A DNA stretch of 64,000 bases from Apophysomyces variabilis (taxonomy: Eukaryota > Mucoromycota > Mucoromycetes > Mucorales > Mucoraceae). Below the pieces are notes generated by a model. The model did not search any database. It was not told where the DNA came from and saw nothing but the letters and a program-made list of their open reading frames with translations. Positions 23,281-33,125 of the stretch are shown here, piece by piece. Both the position numbers and the translations under genes were made by a program. The number at the start of each line of letters is the position of its first letter. Within the stretch, counting starts at the first letter, position 1. The stretch spans positions 563,588 to 627,587 of the forward strand of contig MZZL01000392.1 of assembly GCA_002749535.1 (NCBI GenBank), given 5' to 3'.

Positions 23281-24363
23281 TCATTTTGATGGAAGTTTTA
23301 ACATCGGGAGGCCCAATCGTTGTCTTACAATGGGAGTACGGAAAGCCAGATTTTGGGCAACGCTGAACCAAGCAGAGGTGACCCAGAAAAGACAAATAGC
23401 GGCGGGGGCATGGGCTGCAATGGGGACGGCTGCCAAAGATAGACACCGATTGGTATTGATAAACGTTTGCTGAAAGCGATCCAACTTATCCTTATTCAAC
23501 CACACATTCAACTAAAGCAACAAAGTTCAGATCAGTAAAAGATGGGAAAGGAAAGAGATTAAGACGCACCTCGCCGTTGAGGAAGCTACCGGCTCCAACC
23601 AAGAGTGGAAGTATAAATGTAGTGTCTGTTGCTGTTAGATCCGTAAACCATTGTGTACCTCCTTCCGTCAACGCAGCTATCGGCACACTTCTTTCGCAAA
23701 AGGGAGCCGGGAACCCGGTCATGTTCCGAAGAGTAAAAGCCATGCTCATAAACAATGGAATTTGTACTAAAGGCAAAACAAAGGACTTCCACCTCGAGCA
23801 ACCATGGTGTGCATAAATCATATTGACCTTCTCTCGATACTAATTTTTTTTGGAGAAAGAAGAGATATTAAATACAAGAAATGCCAGATACTTCTTTCTC
23901 CCTTCATTACCTTTTTCCGGAATTCATGTTCGTAACGCTTGTAGTCCCAACCTTCTTGTTTGCCTTGCTTGGCCACCGTGACTCTTAGCGTTTCGGACCA
24001 ACTTTGAACAAGTGGGGCAAGCTCTATCCGTCGACCCACCTGATGTTGTTGGTAGATAGCAATGGGTAACGTCAATGAGGAACGGAAGAGTACTGTGGTA
24101 GCCATGATCGTGGCCCACCATGGCAAACCCGTAGCATGAATAGTTTCAAGGACAGTCTGATTGAATGCGAGAATAGTTGGTAGGGATGAAGATACTTCGG
24201 ACGAAACGGGATCTGTGTGTAATAAGGGCTGACTAACAAGCATAGCGGGCTGGAAATGGCCAGGTGTTCGACGGAAGGTTGACCTTTGTTTGCTAATCGT
24301 ATCGTAGCATTGCTGCTTATGCTGACGTAGGAATGACAAGTGCGATCGCGAACGGGCCAACAT
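23281..24363 (-). CDS. COX18: mitochondrial inner-membrane insertase, OXA1/YidC family, COX18-like
   Basis: Exons 24363-23911, 23839-23570 and 23511-23281 give 317 residues. The first 35 are basic and Ser/Gln-rich (LARSRSHLSFLRQHKQQC), as in a mitochondrial presequence. Family blocks follow: GLPWWATIMATTVLFRSSLTLPI (first TM), KYREKVNMIYAHHGCSRWKS, LPLVQIPLFMSMAFTLRNM and WFTDLTATDTTFILPLLVG, then a last TM region with FWVTSAWFSVAQNLAFRTP. Insertases of this family thread proteins into the inner membrane. COX18 members translocate the C-terminal domain of Cox2 and lack the long matrix tail of Oxa1, and the short tail here (RQRLGLPMLKLPSK) fits COX18. Both introns are GT-AG. Confidence 0.88.
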
Positions 24364-24896
24364 GTTGTGGGTCAGGCAAAGGGGAAAAGATCAGCGCAGA
24401 CACACGAAAGCAAGTTCCCAAATTGTCACCCGATGCCAAAATCCGCGGACCAATTCCAAAGTCAGACTTCAGATCGTCCCAACTTGACCAACTTCTCGCA
24501 GGAATCCAATGTTTATCTTTGTAAGCACACTTGCGAAACTCCATACAAGTGCAGGGCTATTACAATAAGGTCTTTGATATTACTACCAAACAATGTGTCA
24601 TAACCTTCGCCATACAAGAGAGTCATTATTGCACATACGCATACAATGTTTGTTACTTGTAACTGACCCTCACATTCAGTGGTTGCTGACAACCTAAACT
24701 ATACTTAGACACAATGTTCATATCGTGCTATTAGCTTTTTGAGGGTTTTGCAGTGCTTGCCAGCTCCAAGACTTCGGCAGGCTTTTTCTGTGGAACATAG
24801 AATGGGGCTTGCTCAGCCCAGACGATCGAATCGCTGCTATATATGTAGCCATCACGACATTCAAAGGTATAAAAACGATCAGCATCGATCGGCACA
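24364..24896. other. shared upstream region of divergent COX18-like and F-box genes
   Basis: About 530 nt separate the two divergent start codons. The right half shows an antisense open frame at 24731-24949 that runs into the F-box gene and is unassigned. A TATAAAAA box lies close to the F-box ATG. Confidence 0.45.
24868..24875 (+). promoter_or_regulatory. TATA box before the F-box gene
   Basis: TATAAAAA lies only 21 bases before the ATG at 24897. This spacing would give a very short leader. Transcription may start close to or even past that ATG, or the box may be fortuitous. Confidence 0.4.
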
Positions 24897-26609
24897 ATGA
24901 CCATCTCGTCGCTTGCAACACAACTGCCTCCCGAAATATTACAGTACATCGTTCTCTATTTGTCATGGAAGAAATTACCCATGCTTACCACGATCTGTCG
25001 CTCTTGGAACCTGGCGTTGATTCCCTTACTCTATCGCTCCGTATCGTTACGTGGCGACGAGCAGTTCAGATCGTTTTTTGACGCACTGAAGAGCACGGCT
25101 TCTAATAAACAGCTTTCCCAACATGTGCGTGAACTAAGTATATCCTGTGAAGGAAATAGTGCTCCAGCTTTGCCACTACAACTTGTGCAAAATTCAACCT
25201 CGAATGATTCAACTACGAAAGAAACCTACATGGATCTGTTATTGTCTTTGCCAGGAATGGATAGTCTTTCTAATATCACCATGGATGGGGTGTCTTTCAC
25301 TGATCCACTTCCTTCAACGAAGTTCTTCCGAGATTGCCTCACTGCTTTATCTTTGGATGTACAAGCGGCAGGAAATTGGTGCGACATGGTTATCAACTTT
25401 CGGTCCTTGCAAAAACTGAGTTTGCGCTTTGTTTTAAGACCAATGGAAGGGGAAATATCATTGCAGGACTTCGAAAAACTCCATGACGCACTGATACATC
25501 TTCGTTGCTTTGAAGTCGCTGCGTTCTCGGCGTTTGGAGACCCACCGGAACATATAACGCCTTGTGACTCGATACGCGAATTAACCCTATCGGTAGAAGC
25601 ATGTGCCGTGTGGGGTCCATACTTTTCTCGAAAATACACAAATCTCGAAACACTGGATATCGATTCGAGTGGAATGGGATCGCTGGTCTGCAATGAAACA
25701 AAAGATTTGCTTATCCAATCCTGTCGACAACTCAAGACGGTTCTTGTGTATGTCGGAGAAGATTATAACTCCTTTTTGGATGTATTGGAGACGGCTAATG
25801 CGCCTGTCAGGCATATGCGATATACTTTTGACACGGATGACATTTTTCTAAGAACTACGCGCAGCTTCCAGCAGACCCTGACCAAGGTCCAAATCTGGTC
25901 CAGCAACATACCGGTCGATGAAATCTTAGAAAGACTGAAAGAATGTCCATGTTTGGTAGATCTCCAACTATGCAAACCAGAACTTGAAGTGGATCGCATT
26001 TTGGACGAGTTACCTGGTCTTCAACATCTATCTCTTAGAGCTTGTACTGTCAACGTCAGTAAACAAACCAATAATCAGGGCCGGATTCATAAGCAACTGA
26101 GAAGTTTGGAATTGGAGACCGATATGATTGATTGGATTGATGGAATCGATGATGAAGTGTTCTTGTACCTATCACAGTACTGCCCCTGTCTTGTTTCCTT
26201 GGAATGCCGGTATTATACTCAGCACAATCATTCACCTGTTATTTATTATCCGCACAGAAGCCTCAGGTATCTGTCAGTAACTACCTATTGCCGGTCTCTC
26301 TTCAAACTGGTACGGACAGATGACCCGGAAGTTTTGAAACAATGGAGCAAGGGACAATACGGATTAATAAGCTCAATGGATGGGGAGAGAAGCCATACGC
26401 AATGGTTCGATATGAATACAAGGGACGGGCCATTGCAACCCTCTGAAACGGAAGAAATTATTCAAGATTTACGGAATCGTGATGAAAACGCCCTTTATGC
26501 CAACATGACGCGTAGAAGATATGATAGACGATCTGACGTGCCTATTATCTCTATACTCTGTCGATATGTCGACGAGATAACCGTGCATTCATGGAAAGTG
26601 ATCAGCTAA
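24897..26609 (+). CDS. F-box protein with leucine-rich-repeat-like C-terminus (paralogue A)
   Basis: A single-exon gene of 570 residues. The F-box is at residues 8-50 (LPPEILQYIVLYLSWKKLPM, then CRSWNLALIPLLYRSV). The rest is a run of weak leucine-rich units (SLQKLSLRFVL, SIRELTLSVEA, NLETLDIDSSG, GLQHLSLRACT, SLRYLSVTTYC). Such proteins join Skp1 through the F-box and hold substrate on the repeats in SCF ubiquitin ligases. The gene is clearly related to the one at 53524-55266 on the other strand (shared LIPLLY, FSRKYT.LETL, ILE.LK.CP.LVDL, IYYP). Large families of this kind occur in Mucoromycota genomes. The target is unknown. The ATG is the only one before the F-box. Confidence 0.85.
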   Translation: MTISSLATQLPPEILQYIVLYLSWKKLPMLTTICRSWNLALIPLLYRSVSLRGDEQFRSFFDALKSTASNKQLSQHVRELSISCEGNSAPALPLQLVQNSTSNDSTTKETYMDLLLSLPGMDSLSNITMDGVSFTDPLPSTKFFRDCLTALSLDVQAAGNWCDMVINFRSLQKLSLRFVLRPMEGEISLQDFEKLHDALIHLRCFEVAAFSAFGDPPEHITPCDSIRELTLSVEACAVWGPYFSRKYTNLETLDIDSSGMGSLVCNETKDLLIQSCRQLKTVLVYVGEDYNSFLDVLETANAPVRHMRYTFDTDDIFLRTTRSFQQTLTKVQIWSSNIPVDEILERLKECPCLVDLQLCKPELEVDRILDELPGLQHLSLRACTVNVSKQTNNQGRIHKQLRSLELETDMIDWIDGIDDEVFLYLSQYCPCLVSLECRYYTQHNHSPVIYYPHRSLRYLSVTTYCRSLFKLVRTDDPEVLKQWSKGQYGLISSMDGERSHTQWFDMNTRDGPLQPSETEEIIQDLRNRDENALYANMTRRRYDRRSDVPIISILCRYVDEITVHSWKVIS

Positions 26610-27980
26610 AGCAATCAGAAAAAACTGCTTGTTATTTTTCCACTCCGAATGATTCGCAGTAGAGCCGAGTATTCACTACAACTTTTTCCTTGTTTGCTCA
26701 ATTCTAGTACCCTTTCACCTTTGTCATCTGCTGACGTTAATGTTTGTTTGTTGCACTTGTGTTCACCAGCGTTTACATATGAAGTTAGAAACAGGCCGTC
26801 CTTCTGTTTCGTTAGAAATCTACTTATTTTTAAAATAGAGTGCAGCTGTGGTTTGATTTTATTCCATGTTTCTCGCCGAACCCCGCTGCAATAAAACTAG
26901 CTGATTTAACTTAAGAGATAATCAATATCAATAGTAGCATTTGCCGACGTCTCCGATGGTTTGCAGTGACCACCGCTCCCCACGTGTCAATGGAGGCCTG
27001 CTTCCCATATCTGGCTTCCAATGTGCTACGTGCTTCCTGACTGTGACCATCGCACAGACCTTATCCAACACGTCAACTCCGATCGTTCTGCAGGGCCCAA
27101 AGTAGTTATTCACCTTCTCCAATAACTGATTAGAAAACATTTCATATCACTTGTTCCAAGGCCCCTTTTGAAGGTTTCTGGTGCTTTCGTTTTTTCTCCT
27201 TCATTTTTCAAGAACCGTTACAAACTCGTTATCTTTCGCATCCTTTGGGATCCAGAAGCGATTGTTCTGCGTAACGTATTCATTGCTTTAAAACGTCACA
27301 GTTGACCTAATCAACGGAAAGTACCCACATTAATAGGTGAGTTACACTGAAGCAGCGAAACTTTTTTTAGGAACAAGCTTGGTCATGGATGGAATCCCGA
27401 TAAAAGATCGACCTTTCGCGTCTCCAAAATTTATTTCGAGATGAACCTCGTACGTAAGCTGGACATATTTACAGCATGGCAACTATGTCATAATAGTTAT
27501 TCTTTCGCTTTATTGCTTCTGCATAACCCTTCCAGTAAGATGCACAGACGGCCTTTTACTTCTGCAAGTTTTTTTTTCTGTGCTACTCTGCTTCAGTAAC
27601 ATGAGTAAATCGGTTACCCAAAAAGCAAAGGTTATCCGAAATAGAGCAATGTCGTACCACTTCTCAGATCAAGAATATTCTTGATGCGAGATTTTAACGT
27701 TTACTGTCTGAATGAAGGTTTGTTTATATAGCCATTAAAAAGAGAAGGCTGCTCAGAAATAATCCCATCCTTAACTGCATATAGACTAAGCTATAAGAAA
27801 TGTGCGAAGGATGCTCGATACTTGGAATCATGCCAGTACAACAGTGAGCTTTACGGTTCAAGCGCGCCACGGGTTCTCATGCGCTGGGTTTCAATATTTT
27901 GGTGCGCAATGTTAGGGAAAGCTTAAAAAGAGAGTCAGATCTCTATTTTCCTATGGCTTTTGATCGAACAAAATCAAGTG
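26610..27980. other. intergenic, no gene recognised
   Basis: A minus-strand frame at 26928-27140 (70 codons) has ordinary composition but no known relative. The rest is AT-rich. The right end is the upstream region of the mpaB-type gene; a frame starting at 27899 overlaps that gene out of phase and is a shadow. Confidence 0.35.
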
Positions 27981-29295
27981 ATGCTCGACTCAGTCTTGAC
28001 TTGGATAAAAGAAGCACCACCACAGAAAACTGGGGCAGGCCTGGCGGCTGCCAGTCTAGCATGCTATCTCCTTGTTGTTCGCCATTATCGTTATCGCTAT
28101 GTCAAGGAAATGCGTCGCAAGTACCCGGATCCCGATATGGTTTTAAAGGACGCATCCATAGCAGCTGAAATCTATAGCATCTCAGGAAAAGAATTTCCAT
28201 GTAAGCACACTATGAGCATGGCATAGCAGCCTTTCGGGAAAGTTCTAAAGCAAAGATATCCTTTGTCTATTTGTTTTAGTCATGAACCGACAAGCCATGG
28301 AAATGGCCACCTTTAAAACATTTACTGTACCAAGCATGAGCCGATTACTGTATAGTACCCGTGAAATTCATGTTAATACCTCTCGTCGTGTCGAGGACAC
28401 CGAATTGATTCTTTCAGAAATGGTCGAGCCTTATGCGCGAGTGGAAAGCGAACTACAACATAACCCAAACCTCAGCGAGCAAGAGATTACAAAACAATAT
28501 GCTCGTAAGGGCCAGGCGATCAAACGACTTAATGAAATACATGACAAGTTCAAGATCTTGAATGAGGATTCCATCTATACCCTTTCCCTATTTATTTTAA
28601 TCCCTATCCGATGGATTAACAAGTACGAGTACCGAAAACTCGACCAGCGGGAAATTAATGTAAGGTTCAACGTTTACTGCTCAGTTAGAGTTTTTTTTTC
28701 TCTCACAGAAAGAAAGCTGATTGTGTATGTGTAACAGGCCTATTACCGAACATGGTACGATATTGGCGTCGACATGAGGATTAAAGACATTCCTGATACT
28801 TTGGAAAAGTTAGAGGCTTTCATGGAAGTAAGTACATTTATTCTTCATTTGAGGCGTGAAATATGGATGATTTCTGACATTCTACCTTCTTCACAAAAAA
28901 AGGATTATGAACGGAGAAAAATACTGTACCATCCGGTCAATCCCAAATTAGCGGAAGCAACGCTACAATATGGCCTTAAACGGCTACCGGCTGTTTTACG
29001 ACCTCTCGTACGAGAATTCTTCCCTTGCATTCTGGAACCACACTCTATTGATGCGTTCCAGATGAAGCATCCTTCATGGTTATTGCAAAGTTTGTTTGAT
29101 GGTGCGTTGTACCTACGAGCATTTGTCGTACGCCACTTCTTCCTCCCACGCAGATACCACTCTGTCCGCACACCATTCTACCCGAACAAGGAAGGAAAAT
29201 ATATTCCTAACTATTGCAGTTTCGAATCTGTGTATCGTGACGGATATGAAATTTCTTCTTTAGGTCCGGCCAAATTTTGTCCTGTGAAGCACTAG
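27981..29295 (+). CDS. ER-bound oxygenase of the mpaB/latex-clearing-protein-like family (DUF2236)
   Basis: Exons 27981-28200, 28280-28659, 28738-28827 and 28903-29295 give 360 residues. One transmembrane segment lies near residues 22-40 (GAGLAAASLACYLLVV). Then follow YPDPDMVLKD, MATFKTFTVPSMSRLLYSTR with the TR pair typical of the family, RVEDTELILSEMVE, AIKRLNEIHDKFKILNED with its conserved His, TLSLFILIPIRWINKYEYRK and AYYRTWYDIGVDMRIKDIP. The founding member MpaB' cleaves a terpenoid chain in mycophenolic acid synthesis; relatives bind heme b and cleave or oxidise hydrophobic compounds at the ER. The substrate here is unknown. All three introns are GT-AG and end codons in phase. The ATG was preferred over an upstream TTG. 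Confidence 0.85.
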
Positions 29296-30829
29296 ACTCT
29301 CCAAAAATACCTGTTCTTTACCCTGTATACCCTAGCAAAACCACGATGTTTGAAGAAAAGAAAAATACCCTTTACCAATAAAAAGTAATAACATCCTTAC
29401 TTATATGCTTTGTTGCCAGCCAAGTACGATATTTCCAACTGTTATAAATGAACCGATTATCAGGAAGTAATTGCACACCAATAGCAGCTTTTTCTTCGAA
29501 GATATTGATAGTTTATTTTTTGTTTGGGAAGGAAAGACGGGAATCGAACATAATTGTAGCGTAGCTCAAAACCTTTCAATAGATACTACGCAGATAAAAT
29601 AGAGATGCTTCTCTATATTCAGTTTATGGTCTAGAAGGAAAAATACAATTAAAACCACTGTATATCGCGAGATATTGGAATGAAAGGATTACATATAGGG
29701 ACAGATACATTTGTAGCCTATGTGTAAACCCTGCCCATTAGGTACACAATGTCTATAGGATTGCGGCAGCAGATATTCAACCATGGTGCTACCTTCGGTC
29801 GCAGTTCACCTTTCACTAAACGTAGGACAGAGTTGATATGGCCTCAGGGCATTGTTTCTAGTCCCTAGTTAGAAAGAGTCACCAAGCAAAGAACTTTACT
29901 GACCTTCAATGCGGAAAATAAAACCATCGAACCGGGAATTTTAATGGGAATAAGCTTCGGCTTAACGGTGCCACTTTTTTTCTCGTTTCTTGCATGAGAG
30001 GAATAGGTTCTGTCGATTTAGCGCAGAGAACAGTGATTTCTCAAGAACTGTAAAATCCTCAACAAAAGATTCCAGTCAGTCATTGACACGCTTCCACTTT
30101 AAGTGAGCAGTTTATTACCGAAAAAGAAAAAGTCAGGACGCAAGATGTATAAGAAAAAGATACGTTCCTAAAACAAGTTTTCACGTGCTATACAAATCTC
30201 GAAGGAGATACTGCTATCATTTGGTCGACATAATCAAAAAATTTGCATGTCTAGAGCAAGTTTAACTGTCTGAAGAATCATATGATGTGGAAATATGCCG
30301 AGGATATCAGAAACAAAGGCAGTGTGTGCGGCCAGAGCACGCAGCAAACAAAGCATCAACATCGATCAGATGCTAAAAAGCCGTCGAATCGTACGAACAA
30401 ACGTTGTGCTAATGACAGCAAGTGTCAAGTAAGGAATAATACACACCAATATATCTATTCCGGCTCAATTACTATAAGTGGCTCGTTTTGTTGGAAGGTG
30501 AGATCGTATTTTTATCTAAGACAACCAGTTCCATACCCATACAGCAGGCCGTCATCCTATACTCCTCGCAAGCAGTATTCACTGCAAAGCCCACTGCCAG
30601 AAAAACCCACTATTGGCAGATTAGCAAGCAGTAACAGGAGTTTCAGATCGTTAGAAGTTATACTACGGTCATATCTAGATACATACGTAGAAGGGAATGG
30701 TGCCACGCGATGCATCAGCAAAATGCCTTTTTCTCGATAGCAACACGGTAAGGTTACAATGCTATCAGTGTTAAATCGGAATACTTTGAATGATGGCACT
30801 AAAAATGGCATATGAAAATAAGTTACTGT
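29296..30829. other. intergenic, no gene recognised
   Basis: AT-rich sequence. The longest frame (30282-30740 plus, 152 codons) is Ser/Arg-rich with no family resemblance and may be part of the decayed element to its right. This is where the transposon-rich part of the window begins. Confidence 0.3.
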
Positions 30830-31300
30830 GTTTCAGAGTCTGCACATGACGGATTATAACGACGATGGGGTTCCGATCAAGGATAAGTCCGAGTGGAAAC
30901 TAGCTTTCACGGGCGTACTATAAAGGATAGCGCTTTATTCGATCTCCAACAAGGCCAATGCTATGGACAAGTACTTCTCCTATTCACCGCAAAGTACAAT
31001 CAACAGGATATGACCCTGTGTCTTGACGTAGATTCAGTAGTGTGAACAAAGCGCATGCTACAGGATTACGCATCTATTACCAGTGACCAAAGGATCCTAT
31101 GACGGGAATTTTCGGCGGGGTTGATAACATCGACAGATCAATTCATATCGTCCCAGAATTCAGTCGCGGAGAAGATACAAGTACAGGGTTATACAACTAT
31201 TACTTGCCAAACCATGATGCGGACCGTCACATATGGTCGATAACAGCACCTGTCCTTCCTTGTCTTAAACAAGAAGATTACATTGGTTAGCCGGCAGATG
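30830..31300 (+). pseudogene. decayed coding fragment, possibly from a DNA transposon
   Basis: Plus-strand pieces in changing frames read like protein (LFDLQQGQCYGQVLLLFTAK, then VDNIDRSIHIVPEFSRGED and YYLPNHDADRHIW). The pattern of a final block with a conserved IHIVP-like core followed by N-H-D recalls the C-terminal parts of fungal CACTA-type transposases. I cannot confirm that from memory. Stops at several points exclude an intact gene. Confidence 0.3.
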
Positions 31301-31713
31301 ATTCATTAATGATGAGTAAGATAGTAGTGAACAGGAGGATGAAGAGACGTCAGAAGAAACATGCAATATTAGTGACTCTGCTGAAGATATGATGCAATAT
31401 GAATAAAGTTTGTTAGCAAAGCACATAAATTGGAATTTAAGTTGTAGAGTATTAAGAAAGGGTTCGCATTGAAATACAGCACAATCAGTAAAGATACTAT
31501 ATCAACCAACTGTCTCTTGCAGGCTATGACAGGTAGCATTTCTAAAAACATCTACAGAAAACAATTTAAACGTTCCACATCCTTTTGAGATTGTTGCATA
31601 CGAATTACAGCCAATAGTAGATTTCTCAAACTATCGATAACTCGAAAAGAGACAAAGGCCAAGAATTCTCACATAAGACTTTTACACTTTTTTTTCGCGA
31701 CGGTAAAATCAGC

Positions 31714-32450
31714 TTAAGGTGAAGAAGGACAACCTAAGACTTGTTTCAACGTATCACGTTCCCGTTCGAGATGGCGTAGTTTTCGTCGGGTCTTTTCGAT
31801 CTCCTCTTCGAGCAAGTTATAGCTTTCTTCTAGTTTTCTACATCAAATTTGAGATTAAGAAACAAAAATTATCGCACCGCATTCTAGACTTACCTTTTCC
31901 AACCTGATGTGAGAGAGGTGCTAGTGGGGTTGGGAGTGGGGGGCGGTGTGTACTGTGGTTCTGTTACTGGTTCTGTTGCTGGTTCTGTTGCTGGTTCTGT
32001 TGCTGGTTCTGTTGCTGGTTCTGTTGCTGGTTCTGTTGCTGGTTCTGTTGCTGGTTCCGTTGCTGGTTCTGTTTCAAACGGTAACACTTGTTGACTATAC
32101 ATCACTAACTGGCCGTTTTCGAGTTTCGTTTCTTTTACAATCAGTTCCAGCCCGTCGACAGAGAAAGTTGAATTTTTCCTCGTATTGTAATACACGGAAG
32201 CGCTATCATGTGTGTCAAAGTGGAGATACGCGCAGCTAACTCGAAATGTTAGTGTTATAGATTGTAATTCGTTGGATAAATTGTACCTTTGAGCATCTCG
32301 TTTGGCGACGTGCCGTAGCCCAGAAATTTCACTTGCGATCAGGAGCCGATACAGTGCATTACCAGTTTTACCGGCCAGGCCGCGGCCTCTGACTTGCACT
32401 TGATGGTCTGCTAAATAGCATCCACTGCACGACTGAGGATTTTCTTTCAT
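31714..32450 (-). CDS. TEPA-repeat, coiled-coil protein of unknown function
   Basis: Not recognised as a known family. The main exon runs from an ATG at 32450 to 31894, followed by a GT-AG intron and a second exon 31837-31714 ending in TAA. The protein has a Cys-containing N-terminus (CSGCYLADHQVQVRGRG) and a mixed middle (AYLHFDTHDSASVYYN, SVDGLELIVKETKLENG). Ten T-E-P-x units follow, eight of them TEPA, then a Pro/Thr tail. The second exon encodes a strongly charged heptad-like coiled coil (LEESYNLLEEEIEKTRRKLR). A possible 51-nt in-frame intron (GTACAA to TTAG near 32287-32237) would remove 17 residues. The reading frame could extend upstream to 32534 from a GTG, which is unlikely. Its promoter resembles that of the Crypton-like gene next to it. 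Confidence 0.5.
31957..32076 (-). repeat. 12-bp tandem repeat coding T-E-P-A
   Basis: Ten consecutive 12-nt units (plus-strand form GGTTCTGTTGCT) with three variant units. They are in frame with the minus-strand gene, so the array is an expandable T-E-P-A tract. The plus strand is also open in two frames across the array; that is a consequence of the repeat. Confidence 0.9.
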
Positions 32451-32489
32451 GCCGTAAATGGCGGTGCAAGCAGAAAATAGCGGAATTTG

Positions 32490-32760
32490 CGCAGTATCAT
32501 CAGCCGGAGTCACCAAAATTGTGACCTGAGTCACAGCCCGCCAGCTTAATTTTTGGCTCTGTCACCGAGCTGAGTCTCAGATTTTTGATACTTTTTCTTG
32601 AGGTATTTCAATTTTTGCACTGGTAGACCATCAGATACCTCAGGTATTTCACAATCTGAGTCACACGCGAGCCGAAGCACTGCCTTGTTTCTTTGAAGGA
32701 CCGATATCGGGAAAATACACATGCTAACCTTGCATGCGTTCATAATACACACTTCATCTA
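32490..32760. repeat. GTGAC/GTCAC motif cluster, left copy
   Basis: Many short GTGAC or GTCAC motifs, several as inverted pairs (for example TGTGACCTGAGTCACAG). They come with AATTTTTGGCT followed by GTCACCGAGC at 32548-32570 and ATACCTCAGGTATTTCAC at 32634-32651. A similar series in the same order and orientation lies at 35560-35790. Each cluster sits just upstream of a minus-strand ATG (32450 and 35460). Confidence 0.6.
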
Positions 32761-32770
32761 TTGGGCTCAC

Positions 32771-33125
32771 CTTTAATTTTAAAAACGAACAGGAACAAAA
32801 AAAGAACCATCAAATGACAACAGAAAACTTTGTTTATTTGTTGTAACGATGCTGTCAATCTTCCTTTATTTTTTTTTTTCCTAAAGAGAAGACTTGTAGT
32901 TAAAGTACAAAGATACATAACAATTGGAAACTATTGACCACACGCGCGAAATACACAAAAAGGAATAAAACAAAAGAAAAGCAAAAAAGGCTCGTTCAAC
33001 ACACCAAAGATAAATGACACAAAGAATTTCAATGTCCCACTTTTCTTTTCTTTCCTTTTTCTGTTTTTTTTTGGCAAGAAGGGGAGGAAGGGTTGATAAA
33101 CCAAGCATTTGTAGCTAAAATGCTA
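32771..33125. other. 3' region of the Crypton-like gene
   Basis: A/T-rich downstream region of the minus-strand gene with purine and pyrimidine runs; presumably the 3' UTR and polyadenylation site. The open frame 32881-33108 is of low complexity. Confidence 0.4.

Noticed and set aside
24731..24949. Minus-strand frame of 72 codons overlapping the F-box start
   Set aside because: It runs through the F-box coding region antisense and has no recognised relatives; a real last exon here cannot be excluded but is not supported.
31909..32239. Plus-strand frames with GSVA or LLVL repeats
   Set aside because: They are the complementary readings of the 12-bp TEPA array; the minus strand has the longer frame and the coiled-coil second exon.
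32546..32770. Minus-strand frame upstream of the TEPA gene as an extra exon
   Set aside because: It coincides with the GTGAC motif cluster and shows no clear donor leading into the gene; left as noncoding.
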